DNA of 64,000 nt, from NCBI RefSeq assembly GCF_027568395.1, contig NZ_JANKZL010000010.1, positions 1-64,000 on the forward strand, given 5' to 3'. Source of the DNA: Aminobacter sp. HY435. GTDB taxonomy: Bacteria; Pseudomonadota; Alphaproteobacteria; Rhizobiales; Rhizobiaceae. The notes under the pieces are model-generated. The model was not told the DNA's origin, ran no database searches, and worked only from the letters and a program-made list of their open reading frames with translations. Position 1 is the first letter of the stretch; every line of letters starts with the position of its first letter. Shown one piece after another: positions 36,994 to 49,287 of the stretch. The translations under genes were made by a program, and so were the position numbers.

Positions 36994-37961
36994 GCGTCCA
37001 CGCCGTCCCCGGGACGACTGATGTCGCCGCGGCGATCCTGCCCAGGCGCGGCGGGCTGGCCGGGTCGCTGTCGGATCTGTTGTGGCGCAAGCCGGGCCTG
37101 CTGCTGTTTCTTATGCTGGCGCCGCCGCTGCTCTGGCTCGGTGTCGTCTATATCGGCTCGCTGATAGCACTTTTGGCGCAGAGTTTCTTTTCGATCGACG
37201 AGTTCTCCGGGCTGATCAGCCGCCAGTTCACGCTCAAGACCTATGGCGATCTGTTCCAGGCGGCCAATCTCGACATCATCGTCCGGACGGTGACGATGGC
37301 GGCAGTGGTGACGCTGGCCTCGGCCGTCATTGCCTTCCCCATCGCCTACTACGCGGCGCGCTATGCCCGCGGCACCTGGAAGGCACTGTTCTATCTCGGC
37401 GTCATGCTGCCCTTGTGGTCGAGCTACCTGGTCAAGGTCTATGCCTGGAAGCTGATCCTCGCCAAGGAAGGCATCCTGACCTGGCTGTTTGGCAAACTGC
37501 ATCTGTCGTGGCTGCTCGACGGCTGGCTGTCGCTGCCTGTGGTCGGGGGCAACTCCTTGTCGGTCTCGTTCACCGGCACGTTCATCGTCTTCGTCTATGT
37601 CTGGCTGCCGTTCATGATCCTGCCAATCCAGGCAGCCCTCGAGCGCGTGCCCGGCAATCTGGTCGAGGCCTCGTCCGATCTCGGAGCTTCGCCTGGGCAG
37701 ACGTTCCGCAACGTGCTGTTTCCACTGGCGCTGCCCGGCATCGTCGCCGGCTCGATCTTCACCTTCTCGCTGACGCTCGGCGACTACATCATCCCGCAGA
37801 TCATCGGCACGTCGAGACTGTTCATCGGCCAGGCCGTCTATGCCCAGCAGGGAACCGCCGGCAACATCCCGCTCGCCGCAGCCTTCACCGTGGTGCCCAT
37901 CGTCATCATGGGTTTCTATCTCTGGGGCGCCAAACGCATGGGAGCCTTCGATGCGCTGTGA
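36990..37961 (+). CDS. ydcU: Polyamine ABC transporter permease, YdcU-like
   Basis: A 323-residue PotB-type permease with six membrane helices and the EAA loop VEASSDLGASPGQTFRNVLF (20 residues shown). The ATG overlaps the stop of the ATPase gene (ATGA). It is separated from the second permease by about 160 bases filled by a family A repeat. Confidence 0.9.
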   Translation: MSVHAVPGTTDVAAAILPRRGGLAGSLSDLLWRKPGLLLFLMLAPPLLWLGVVYIGSLIALLAQSFFSIDEFSGLISRQFTLKTYGDLFQAANLDIIVRTVTMAAVVTLASAVIAFPIAYYAARYARGTWKALFYLGVMLPLWSSYLVKVYAWKLILAKEGILTWLFGKLHLSWLLDGWLSLPVVGGNSLSVSFTGTFIVFVYVWLPFMILPIQAALERVPGNLVEASSDLGASPGQTFRNVLFPLALPGIVAGSIFTFSLTLGDYIIPQIIGTSRLFIGQAVYAQQGTAGNIPLAAAFTVVPIVIMGFYLWGAKRMGAFDAL

Positions 37962-37978
37962 TGTCGTAGTTCAGCGTT

Positions 37979-38094
37979 GCCCCTCACCCTTACCCTCTCC
38001 ACTTGAGGACGGGGAGAGGGGGGCTTGGACGTCGCGGCAGCGTCTCCTCTCCCCGTTGTTGCGGGGAGAGGATGCCGGCAGGCAGGTGAGGGGC
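37979..38094. repeat. Palindromic intergenic repeat, family A (copy 4)
   Basis: The ends GCCCCTCACCC and GGTGAGGGGC are inverted. Inside, ACCCTCTCCACTTGAGGACGGGGAGAGG and CCTCTCCCCGTTGTTGCGGGGAGAGG (both cut here) each form a hairpin: CCTCTCCCCG pairs with CGGGGAGAGG. It interrupts the operon between the two permease genes. Confidence 0.75.
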
Positions 38095-38122
38095 GGCGCA
38101 AGCTTGGAAGAAGGAGGCGTCC

Positions 38123-38938
38123 ATGCGCTCTGACCGCTCGCAATCAGCACCCCTCGGCATCAAGATCGCAGCCGCCGCGGGCCTCGCTTTCCTGCACCTG
38201 CCGATCCTGCTGATCTTCGTCTACGCCTTCACGACTGAAGAGAAGAGCTACCAGTGGCCGCCGCCCGGGCTGACGACGCAGTGGTTCGCAGCCACCTGGG
38301 CACGGCCCGATGTCTGGCAGGCGCTCGGCCTGTCGGTGCAGGTGGCGGCGATCTCGACGGCGATAGCGCTGGTGCTCGGCACGCTCTGCGCCGCAGCCGT
38401 CAGCCAGACACGCTTCTTCGGCCGCGAGGCGATCTCGCTGCTTGTCATCCTACCGATCGCGCTGCCCGGCATCATCACCGGCATCGCCTTGCGCTCGGCC
38501 TTCAGCCTGGCGGAAATCCCGTTCTCGTTCTGGACGATCGTGCTCGGCCACGCCACCTTCTGCGTCGTGGTCGTCTACAACAATGCGGTGGCGCGGTTCC
38601 GCCGCACCTCGGGCTCGCTGATCGAAGCCTCGATGGATCTCGGCGCCGACGGCTTCCAGACCTTCAGGCACGTCATCCTGCCCAATATAGGCACGGCACT
38701 TCTGGCCGGCGGCATGCTTGCCTTCGCGCTGTCGTTCGACGAGGTCATCGTCACCACCTTCACCGCCGGGCAGCAGCAGACGCTGCCGATCTGGATGCTC
38801 GAGGAGTTGGTGCGCCCGCGCCAGCGCCCGGTCACCAATGTCGTCGCCATGGTCGTGGTTCTCGCGACCCTGCTGCCCATCCTCGCCGCCTATTACCTGA
38901 CCCGCGAAGGCGACCAGATCGCCGGGGCGGGCAAATGA
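38123..38938 (+). CDS. ydcV: Polyamine ABC transporter permease, YdcV-like
   Basis: A 271-residue PotC-type permease with six membrane helices and the EAA loop [20 protein letters not shown] (20 residues shown). GAAGAAGGAGG sits in front of the ATG. It forms the heterodimeric channel with the YdcU-like permease. Confidence 0.9.
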   Translation: MRSDRSQSAPLGIKIAAAAGLAFLHLPILLIFVYAFTTEEKSYQWPPPGLTTQWFAATWARPDVWQALGLSVQVAAISTAIALVLGTLCAAAVSQTRFFGREAISLLVILPIALPGIITGIALRSAFSLAEIPFSFWTIVLGHATFCVVVVYNNAVARFRRTSGSLIEASMDLGADGFQTFRHVILPNIGTALLAGGMLAFALSFDEVIVTTFTAGQQQTLPIWMLEELVRPRQRPVTNVVAMVVVLATLLPILAAYYLTREGDQIAGAGK

Positions 38939-38955
38939 AAACAGCGCATCAACAT

Positions 38956-39061
38956 GGTGCGTCCTTCGAGGCTCGGCTGGGCCTCGCACCTCAGGGTGAG
39001 GACCTGGCACCAGCATCCCTCATCCTGAGGTGCCCGCGCAGCGGGCCTCGAAGGACGCACC
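38956..39061. repeat. RIME-like palindromic element, family B
   Basis: Two perfect 17-base arms, GGTGCGTCCTTCGAGGC (38956-38972) and GCCTCGAAGGACGCACC (39045-39061), enclose a second inverted pair, CACCTCAGGGTGAGG and CCTCATCCTGAGGTG. The architecture is that of the intergenic mosaic elements of rhizobia. It fills the gap between the permease and aldehyde dehydrogenase genes. Confidence 0.8.
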
Positions 39062-39082
39062 GGAACATCTGAGGAGGAATAC

Positions 39083-40510
39083 ATGGACACCCAAATGCTC
39101 ATCGGCTCGAAGTTCGAGCGGGGAACCGAGACGGAAGAGGCGATCCTCAACCCGCGCACCGGCGAGACGATTCTCAGCCTGCCGGAGGCATCGCCGGCCC
39201 AGATCGAGGCGGCGGTCGCGGCTGCCCAAAAGGCTTTCGTGACGTGGTCCAAGACCACGCCGGCGCAGCGCTCCGGCTATCTGCTCAAGATCGCCGACCG
39301 GATCGAGGCCGAGGCGGAAGGCTTTGCCAAGCTCGAAGCGCTCAACTGCGGCAAGCCGATCAACGCCGTGCTCAATGACGAGATTCCGGCGATCGTCGAC
39401 TGCTACCGCTTCTTTGCCGGTGCGGTGCGCTCGATGCCCGGGCTGGTGGCGGGTGAATACCTGCCCGGCCACACCTCGATGATCCGCCGTGATCCCGTCG
39501 GCATCGTCGCCTCGATCGCGCCGTGGAATTATCCGCTGATGATGATGGCGTGGAAGCTGGCGCCGGCGATCGCTGGCGGCAACACTGTTGTCTTCAAGCC
39601 GTCGGAACAGACGCCGCTGACTGCGCTGAAGCTTGCAAGACTCCTCGCCGATGTGCTGCCCGAAGGCGTGGTCAATGTCGTGCTCGGCCGTGGCGAGAGC
39701 GTCGGCAACACGCTGATCAACCATGCCGCGGTCAGCATGATCTCGATCACCGGAGACGTCGCCACCGGCAAGAAGGTGCTGCAGGCGGCGGCCAAGTCGG
39801 TCAAGCGCACGCATCTGGAACTCGGCGGCAAGGCGCCGGTCATCGTCTTCGACGATGCCGACATCGACGCCGTGGTCAGCGGATTGCGCGCCTTCGGCTA
39901 TTACAATGCCGGCCAGGACTGCACGGCGGCCTGCCGCATCTATGCCGGCAAGAAGGTCTACGACAAGCTCGTCGCCGACCTGTCGTCGGCGGTGTCGACA
40001 ATTCGCTTCGGCCAGGCCGACGACACCGAAAACGAGATCGGGCCGCTCATCTCCAGGCGCCAGCGCGACCGCGTCGCCTCCTTCGTCGAGCGTGCCTCCG
40101 AGCTCAAGCACATCGAGATCACCACCGGCGGCAAGCCGGGCGAGGGCGGCGGTTTCTACTATGAGCCGACGGTGGTTGCCGGCGCGCTGCAGGAAGACGA
40201 GATCGTGCGCCGCGAGGTATTTGGCCCGGTGGTGTCGGTGACGCGGTTCTCCGACGTTGACGAGGCGGTCAACTGGGCCAATGACAGCGACTACGGCCTG
40301 GCGTCGTCGGTGTGGACCAAGGACATCTCGCGCGGCATGTCGACCGCTGCCCGGCTCCAATATGGCTGCACCTGGATCAACACGCATTTCATGCTGACCA
40401 ACGAGATGCCGCATGGCGGCCTCAAGCAGTCCGGCTATGGCAAGGACATGTCGGTCTATGCGCTGGAGGACTACACCGCCGTCCGCCACGTCATGATCGC
40501 GCATGGGTGA
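39083..40510 (+). CDS. patD: Gamma-aminobutyraldehyde dehydrogenase, PatD-like
   Basis: A 475-residue ALDH of the PatD/YdcW branch. Glu246 is in LELGGKAP and the catalytic Cys280 in [19 protein letters not shown] and [19 protein letters not shown] fit the aminobutyraldehyde/betaine aldehyde group. It oxidises 4-aminobutanal (from putrescine) to GABA with NAD. Its place at the end of the ydcSTUV-like operon mirrors E. coli. No putrescine aminotransferase gene is in the operon, so the aldehyde must be made elsewhere. Confidence 0.88.
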   Translation: MDTQMLIGSKFERGTETEEAILNPRTGETILSLPEASPAQIEAAVAAAQKAFVTWSKTTPAQRSGYLLKIADRIEAEAEGFAKLEALNCGKPINAVLNDEIPAIVDCYRFFAGAVRSMPGLVAGEYLPGHTSMIRRDPVGIVASIAPWNYPLMMMAWKLAPAIAGGNTVVFKPSEQTPLTALKLARLLADVLPEGVVNVVLGRGESVGNTLINHAAVSMISITGDVATGKKVLQAAAKSVKRTHLELGGKAPVIVFDDADIDAVVSGLRAFGYYNAGQDCTAACRIYAGKKVYDKLVADLSSAVSTIRFGQADDTENEIGPLISRRQRDRVASFVERASELKHIEITTGGKPGEGGGFYYEPTVVAGALQEDEIVRREVFGPVVSVTRFSDVDEAVNWANDSDYGLASSVWTKDISRGMSTAARLQYGCTWINTHFMLTNEMPHGGLKQSGYGKDMSVYALEDYTAVRHVMIAHG

Positions 40511-40587
40511 ACTCTCCGGCTCCGGAGGCGAGCGATCGGAGATGTCAGCCCAGGTCAATCCACCGTCGGGAAGTTCAGGACCGCACG

Positions 40588-40621
40588 GAACGCCATGGCC
40601 GCTGACGCGACCATGGCGTTC
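40588..40621. terminator. Hairpin between convergent genes
   Basis: Arms GAACGCCATGG (40588-40598) and CCATGGCGTTC (40611-40621) pair perfectly in the gap between patD and the convergent DUF1344 gene. There is no U run on either side, so termination is only likely. Confidence 0.5.
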
Positions 40622-40643
40622 GACAAATCATTTGCAAGTTCGT

Positions 40644-40886
40644 TCAAGGATTCATCAGAACCGTGACCACCTTGGTGGCGTCGTTTTTGTCGGTCTGCAC
40701 ATCGACCTTGGCGCCGACTGCAACTTCCGGCGGAATGGCGACATCCTCAGGGACGGTGTAGCTGGTGCCGTCTTCAAGCGTGATGACGCGGGTTTCCTTG
40801 TTGTACTCCTTTACCACGCCGCTACCGGCGAAGGCGGGAAGCGACAGGGCGCCGGCGACTGCGAGTGCGAGAACGATCTTCTTCAT
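40644..40886 (-). CDS. DUF1344 small secreted protein
   Basis: An 80-residue protein with a signal peptide (MKKIVLALAVAGALSLPAFA). The mature part GVVKEYNKETRVITLEDGTSYTVPEDVAIP (shortened: RVITLEDGTSYTVPE) is the DUF1344 beta-barrel motif seen in rhizobial periplasmic proteins. Function unknown. AAGGAG lies seven bases before the ATG at 40884-40886. Confidence 0.85.
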   Translation of the reverse strand: MKKIVLALAVAGALSLPAFAGSGVVKEYNKETRVITLEDGTSYTVPEDVAIPPEVAVGAKVDVQTDKNDATKVVTVLMNP

Positions 40887-41011
40887 CAAAGTGCTCCTTT
40901 GAGTGCATCAGCGTTTTCGATATTTTTGGGGTGCGGGGCTTTGCGAGGCCCGTGCTGAAATGCTTCAGCGCGAGCTAAACCCGCAAACCGCTGATTGGTT
41001 CCGATTGGTGT

Positions 41012-41812
41012 TCAGTTGTCCGTCACGTCGGGAAAATTGCGGCCCTGCGGCTCGACAGGGTCGAAAAGCCAGTTGAGCAAGCCTGCGGTCAACGCAATGG
41101 CAACACCCGGCCAGATCATCAGCCCGGGGTTGTCGAAGATGAAGATGCGGTATTCGAACAGCATCGAGCCCCAATCGGGCTTGGATGGGTCCGCGCCAAG
41201 CCCAATGAAAGCCAGCGAGGCATAGGCGACGACCGCAAGGCCGGACTGGCTGCCGACATAAGTGAATGTCAGCGGTATCGTGTTGGGCAGGACATGGCGC
41301 AGCATCAGCCTGGGCGTCGTTGCGCCCAGCGCCCGTGCAGCCTGCACATATGTGCGACCAAGGACGCGCCGGGTCAGCGAGTGCGACAACAGGGCCTGCG
41401 GCCCAACCCCGGCCAGCCCGAGCGCCAGGCCGGCCGTCAGCGGCGACAGCCCGAACAGCGCCGCGGTGGTCAGCGCCACGATCAGCGTTGGCACGACGAT
41501 GAACATTTCGGCAAAACGCAGGATCAGGGCCTCGCGCCAGCCGCCGAGGATCGCCGCACCGGTTCCCAGGATCGATCCGCCGAAGAAGCCGATCAGGCCG
41601 ACGGCGAGGATCACAAGCGCCGTCCGCCAGCCGCCGGCCATGATCCTCGATGCCAGATCCCGCCCGAGATGGTCCGTACCGAGCAGATGGTTCAGCGAAG
41701 TTGGCGCATGGCGAGCGGCCAGGTCGACAGCGTCTGGATCGTGCGGCTGCCACAGCCCGCCCAGCACGAGGCAAACGAAAAAACAGACTGCGATGGTCGT
41801 GCGCAAGGTCAT
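41012..41812 (-). CDS. ABC transporter permease, peptide/nickel family (DppC-like)
   Basis: A 266-residue permease of the oligopeptide/nickel type: LLGTDHLGRDLASRIM near the N-terminus, the EAA loop VQAARALGATTPRLMLRHVL (20 residues shown) and DPSKPDWGSMLFE near the end. The start overlaps the stop of the DppB-like permease by four bases. It is the last gene of the B12-riboswitch operon. No ATPase gene follows before the DUF1344 gene, so the ATP-binding subunits must be encoded elsewhere. Confidence 0.9.
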   Translation of the reverse strand: MTLRTTIAVCFFVCLVLGGLWQPHDPDAVDLAARHAPTSLNHLLGTDHLGRDLASRIMAGGWRTALVILAVGLIGFFGGSILGTGAAILGGWREALILRFAEMFIVVPTLIVALTTAALFGLSPLTAGLALGLAGVGPQALLSHSLTRRVLGRTYVQAARALGATTPRLMLRHVLPNTIPLTFTYVGSQSGLAVVAYASLAFIGLGADPSKPDWGSMLFEYRIFIFDNPGLMIWPGVAIALTAGLLNWLFDPVEPQGRNFPDVTDN

Positions 41813-42735
41813 GCGCTGATCGGATCGAGCCGGCGCATGGCCAACTCGAGGCAAGCGTTCATCAGCAGCATCCAGCAGGCAATCACCATGACATAGGCCT
41901 GCAGCACCATGTGATCGCGGGCGGCAATGCTCTGCACCAGGAATTGGCTGATGCCTGGCAAGCCAAACAGGATCTCCAGCGCGGCGGTGCTGCCGATCGC
42001 CCAGCCGGCTTCGGAACGTATCGCCGAGAGCAGCGCGTATGCGGCGCCGCGGTGACCATGGCGCCATAGTGCCTGGCGCCGCGACAGGCCCTTGGCAAGC
42101 GCGGTTCGAAAATGCGGCTTGTAGGTGAACTCGACGAGATCGCGGCGGTAGACGCGCGACAACGTTCCCAATGCATGCAACGCGACCAGAAATATAGGCA
42201 GCAACCATGAACTGGCGTCGCCGGAAAAGGGGCGGATCAGCCGCGCCTGCACGCCGAGTAGCCAGATGAGCAGCAGTCCGAGCCAGAAGGACGGCACGGC
42301 CTGGACACCGATCGACAACAGGCGGCTGGCCTTGTCGGCCATGCCGTTGGGCTTGAGTGCGGCGGCAAAGCCGAGGGGGACGGCAAGCAGCGCGGCAAGC
42401 GCGAGTCCGCTGATGCCGATGGCGAGCGAAAGCGGCAGGCGATGGAAAAACTCCGCGATCACCGGCTCGCCAGTGCGGAACGACCGTCCCCAGTCGCCCG
42501 CGACGAACTGCGACAGCCACAGGCCGTAGCGGGCGGGCACGGGTTGGTCGAGGCCCCACTGGCTGCGCATGGCTGCGACCGTTTCGTCGGTGGCGGGCAA
42601 ATTCCAGGCGCGCAGGGCAATGTCCACCGGATCCGAAGGCATCGACGCGATGATGGCAAAGGCCAGGGCGGAAATGGCCAGCATGCTGGCGACCGAACGC
42701 AGTCCTATCCGGGTAGCGGTCGCCAGCACTTGCAT
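41809..42735 (-). CDS. ABC transporter permease, peptide/nickel family (DppB-like)
   Basis: A 308-residue protein with about six membrane helices. SMPSDPVDIALRAWNLPATDETVAAMR (cut: PSDPVDIALRAWN) and the EAA-like loop RTALAKGLSRRQALWRHGHR fit DppB/NikB proteins. The gene follows the binding-protein gene by three bases and overlaps the DppC-like gene. Confidence 0.9.
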   Translation of the reverse strand: MQVLATATRIGLRSVASMLAISALAFAIIASMPSDPVDIALRAWNLPATDETVAAMRSQWGLDQPVPARYGLWLSQFVAGDWGRSFRTGEPVIAEFFHRLPLSLAIGISGLALAALLAVPLGFAAALKPNGMADKASRLLSIGVQAVPSFWLGLLLIWLLGVQARLIRPFSGDASSWLLPIFLVALHALGTLSRVYRRDLVEFTYKPHFRTALAKGLSRRQALWRHGHRGAAYALLSAIRSEAGWAIGSTAALEILFGLPGISQFLVQSIAARDHMVLQAYVMVIACWMLLMNACLELAMRRLDPISA

Positions 42736-42738
42736 AGC

Positions 42739-44232
42739 CTATTGCGTTTCGCCGATGTCGGCGCGCAGCACGTGGTAGTCCGAACCCCAGGGCTGGTAGT
42801 TCTCCAGGCGCCTGGATGTGCCGACATACCAATCCGGCGAGACCAGGAACGACACCGGCACGTCCTCGAACAGCTTCTGCTGGGCGTCGAGCGCAATTTC
42901 GGCGCGCTTTTCGCTGTCGCCTGCCACTGCGAAGCGGTCGAGGATCGCGTCGAATTGCGGCGAGGCGTAGCGGGCGTGGTTGAGCGACGCGCCGCTGCGC
43001 AGCATCGAGTTCAGGAAGAAGGCGGGATCGCCGCTCGGAGCGGTGTGCTGCGCCCACAGGAACATGTCGAAATCACCGGTCGCGGCAACCTCGTTGCTGT
43101 TTTCGACAACGCCGGTCTCAACCTCGAATCCGAGCTTGGACAGATCGGCCTTGACCACCGGCAGCATGGTAACGAGGTCGGGGCGCTGCGGATAGGCAAG
43201 TATCCTCAGCTTCAATTGTTGACCATCCCTGGCGCGCTTGCCGTCGCTGCCTGCGACCCATCCGGCTTCGTCGAGCAAAGCTGCCGCCTTGGCCGGGTCG
43301 GTCGGGCGCTGGTCGCGCGCGGCGAACGGGAAGTAAGGTGCATAGGCGCCAGTCGCCGGGGCGCCGCCATTGATGGCCGCGGCAAGCTGCACGCGGTCGA
43401 TGGCCAGGTCGATCGCCTGGCGCATCCTGACGTCCTGCATGTGCTCGCGGGCGGTATTGATGAAGGCCAGGTACTGGTAGCCGACAGGAAAGGACTTGAT
43501 GTGCGTGTCGGGGCTGGCTTGCAACCTCGGCACCACTTCCGACGGCAGGCCAAAGGCCAGATCGAGTTCACCAGCTTCGAATGCCAGCGCCATCGACTGG
43601 GCATCGCCGAAACGCTTGTAGGAGATCTCCGAGCGCTTGTCGGCGCCGGGATAATGGGCGTTGGGCTTGAGACCGAGCGCGGCATCGGGCGTAAAGCCGG
43701 CGATTTCATAAGGGCCGGTGAACACCGCAGCGCCATCGGCCTTGAGGTGGTAGACGACAAGCGGCCATTCGGCGAAAAGCGCCTGGATCAAGGCGACCGG
43801 CTTCTCGGTGGTTACCCTGAGCGTGAGCGGATCAAGCGCCTCGAACGAAAGCTTTCCGCCTGTCGCCAGGGCAATCTTGTTTTTCTCGAAGGTGTTCTTG
43901 AAGCCGCCTGCCACGGTTTCGGCAGTCACCGGCGTGCCGTCCGAGAAAAAGCGGTCGGGGGTCAGCGCGATCTTCCAGTTCAGGTCGTCCAGGCGCTCGG
44001 CACTTTGCGCCAGTTCAGGTGCCAGGCGGCCGTCCTTGTCGACGGTGAACAGGTTTTCGCCGACGCCGTGGCTGGTCAGGGCCCAACCGTTGGAGCCCTT
44101 GGCAGGGTCCAGCCCGCTGGTGATGTAGGTGGCGCCGATCTTGAGGGCGTCCGCCTTGGCAGGTAGCGCGCCCGTCAGGACAATTGCCACCAATGCGGTG
44201 GAGACAAAGCTCGATTTGAGGACATGTCGCAT
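42739..44232 (-). CDS. ABC transporter substrate-binding protein, peptide/nickel family
   Basis: A 497-residue SBP_bac_5 protein with a signal peptide (ending LPAKA). It shows the family's ALTSHGVGENLFTVDKDGRL, LTPDRFFSDGTPVTAETV and QAIDLAIDRVQLAAAI segments. The family includes binding proteins for peptides, nickel and other metal chelates. Its ATG overlaps the stop of the CbiX-ferredoxin gene by one base. The B12 riboswitch suggests cobalt, a corrinoid or a precursor as ligand; that is inference. Confidence 0.88.
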   Translation of the reverse strand: MRHVLKSSFVSTALVAIVLTGALPAKADALKIGATYITSGLDPAKGSNGWALTSHGVGENLFTVDKDGRLAPELAQSAERLDDLNWKIALTPDRFFSDGTPVTAETVAGGFKNTFEKNKIALATGGKLSFEALDPLTLRVTTEKPVALIQALFAEWPLVVYHLKADGAAVFTGPYEIAGFTPDAALGLKPNAHYPGADKRSEISYKRFGDAQSMALAFEAGELDLAFGLPSEVVPRLQASPDTHIKSFPVGYQYLAFINTAREHMQDVRMRQAIDLAIDRVQLAAAINGGAPATGAYAPYFPFAARDQRPTDPAKAAALLDEAGWVAGSDGKRARDGQQLKLRILAYPQRPDLVTMLPVVKADLSKLGFEVETGVVENSNEVAATGDFDMFLWAQHTAPSGDPAFFLNSMLRSGASLNHARYASPQFDAILDRFAVAGDSEKRAEIALDAQQKLFEDVPVSFLVSPDWYVGTSRRLENYQPWGSDYHVLRADIGETQ

Positions 44233-45137
44233 CAGACGGCGCCTTTCTCTTTGAGTTCGGTTTCGTTGGGTTTGGCGGGAGCATGTTGGCGCAATGTCTG
44301 TTTGCGGCCGGTGGCGGAATAGGCGAACTCCTCGACGACGACGCCGCCAAGCAGGTGGTGGGTGACGATGCTGTCGATGGCGGCCTCCGTAACCCCGCCA
44401 TAGTAGGTGCCTTCGGGAAACACCTGGATCACGGGTGCGAGGTTGCAGGGGCCGAGACAGGTCGATTTGCAGGTCATTGTGCCGTCGCCAGCAAAGCGCA
44501 GTTTCTGCCGTTCCTGCTGGTTGCGCAGGTGCCCCCAGATCAGGTCGGCACCGGCTGCATTGCATGGGCCACCCTGGCAGACCAGCACGCGCCGCTTCTG
44601 CGCCGGCACAAGCGATCCCTCCGCAGTGGCCTTTGCCGCAGCAGCGATTTCGGGCGCGTGGACCGCATCCTGCACGAGTGACCCCATGAGATTTGCCAGC
44701 AGCGGACTGTCGGCGAGCCCCTGAGCAATGCGGATGCGCGGCCAGGCGGCAGAGTCTTCGGCCTGCCATCGGCGCAGCGACTTCGTCAGCCAGGTGGTGA
44801 AACTGGGCTCGATCGGCAGCATCAGCGGCAAGATCAGGATATCGCTGAAGCCCTCGGCACGAAGATCGCCGAGCGCGTCACGCAGTGACGGCGTGCCTTG
44901 TTCCGTGAAGCCGAAACGTGCCCCGGCGACACCGGGCAATGCCGCCACGATGGCGGCCAGTTGCTGCATCTGTTGGTGCGGCGCTGCGGCGAACGCCGAT
45001 TTCGCCACGAGCAGGACCGCCCGTCGCGCAACATCGTTGAGGTCCTGATCGATCGACAAAACTTGCAATCCCTGACCAACCGCTGCGGGATTTGCAAAAC
45101 GCGAACTGAAGGCGCTGGCCGGAGATGGCCACCGCAT
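44232..45137 (-). CDS. CbiX-like domain fused to a thioredoxin-fold 2Fe-2S ferredoxin
   Basis: A 301-residue protein. The first 155 residues resemble a CbiX/SirB chelatase (AIVAALPGVAGARFGFTEQG, then DILILPLMLPIEPSFTTWL). However, the first strand reads VLLVAKSAF where active chelatases have a metal-binding His (LLVxHGS), and the second His is also not evident. The C-terminus is a 2Fe-2S ferredoxin-like domain with Cys187, Cys192, Cys223, Cys227 and Cys231 (CQGGPC, CKSTCLGPC). AGGAG lies seven bases before the ATG. It is the first gene after the B12 riboswitch. A metal-handling role is likely, but chelatase activity is doubtful. Confidence 0.82.
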   Translation of the reverse strand: MRWPSPASAFSSRFANPAAVGQGLQVLSIDQDLNDVARRAVLLVAKSAFAAAPHQQMQQLAAIVAALPGVAGARFGFTEQGTPSLRDALGDLRAEGFSDILILPLMLPIEPSFTTWLTKSLRRWQAEDSAAWPRIRIAQGLADSPLLANLMGSLVQDAVHAPEIAAAAKATAEGSLVPAQKRRVLVCQGGPCNAAGADLIWGHLRNQQERQKLRFAGDGTMTCKSTCLGPCNLAPVIQVFPEGTYYGGVTEAAIDSIVTHHLLGGVVVEEFAYSATGRKQTLRQHAPAKPNETELKEKGAV

Positions 45138-45179
45138 CGCTCGCGCTCCTGTGGTACACCCCGCCCACGGAACTACACT

Positions 45180-45360
45180 CGGTCAGGCAGGTCTCCTGGC
45201 TCACGGGTCTCAGCTACGATGCCTGTCTTCCCGGCTTCTCAATGCCAGTGACAATATCGGCAGCGCGGCTCGCCGCTTACAGTTGCGGGGCAGCTTCGGT
45301 CTTACACCGAATTCCCTCTTAGCTTCCGCTCACCGAACGGAAGAACCATAACCGAGCGGC
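45180..45360 (-). promoter_or_regulatory. Cobalamin (B12) riboswitch
   Basis: Read on the minus strand, the region shows the successive conserved parts of the cobalamin aptamer: GGTGAGCGGAAGC, AAGAGGGAATTCGGTGTAAG, GCTGCCCCGCAACTGTAAGC, the B12-box neighbourhood CACTGGCATTGAGAAGCCGG and GAAGAC, and the closing GTGAGCCAGGAGACCTGCC. The end lies about 40 bases upstream of the CbiX-ferredoxin start. In that stretch GTGG and CCAC near the AGGAG could sequester the ribosome-binding site. Adenosylcobalamin binding should lower expression of the four-gene operon. It does not face metH, which diverges. Confidence 0.95.
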
Positions 45361-45439
45361 AAGCTATCCGGCGACGGCGCCAAGTCAAGAGCTGAGTTGC
45401 ACATTCAGGATAATGGCGGGATATTGGATGGACATATTG

Positions 45440-45459
45440 ACATAAAGATGTCTTTATGT
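45440..45459 (+). promoter_or_regulatory. Palindromic operator upstream of metH
   Basis: ACATAAAGA and TCTTTATGT are perfect nine-base arms around TG, 34 bases upstream of the metH start. The size and position suit a dimeric repressor. Methionine-cycle genes of many Proteobacteria are controlled by the ArsR-type S-adenosylhomocysteine sensor SahR, which binds palindromes of this kind; assignment to SahR is inference. Confidence 0.6.
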
Positions 45460-45492
45460 GACAGCGCATTGCTGTCGCCGAAAGGACGTAAA

Positions 45493-49287
<3,795 letters not shown>

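Noticed and set aside
41012-43057. A single 681-codon minus-strand frame that would fuse the DppC-like permease to upstream sequence
   Set aside because: The upstream part is an alternative frame of the DppB-like permease and binding-protein genes; permease homology starts at 41812 with a four-base overlap.
45180-45360. Riboswitch as the controller of metH
   Set aside because: The conserved aptamer reads only on the minus strand, so it leads the CbiX-ferredoxin operon, not metH.
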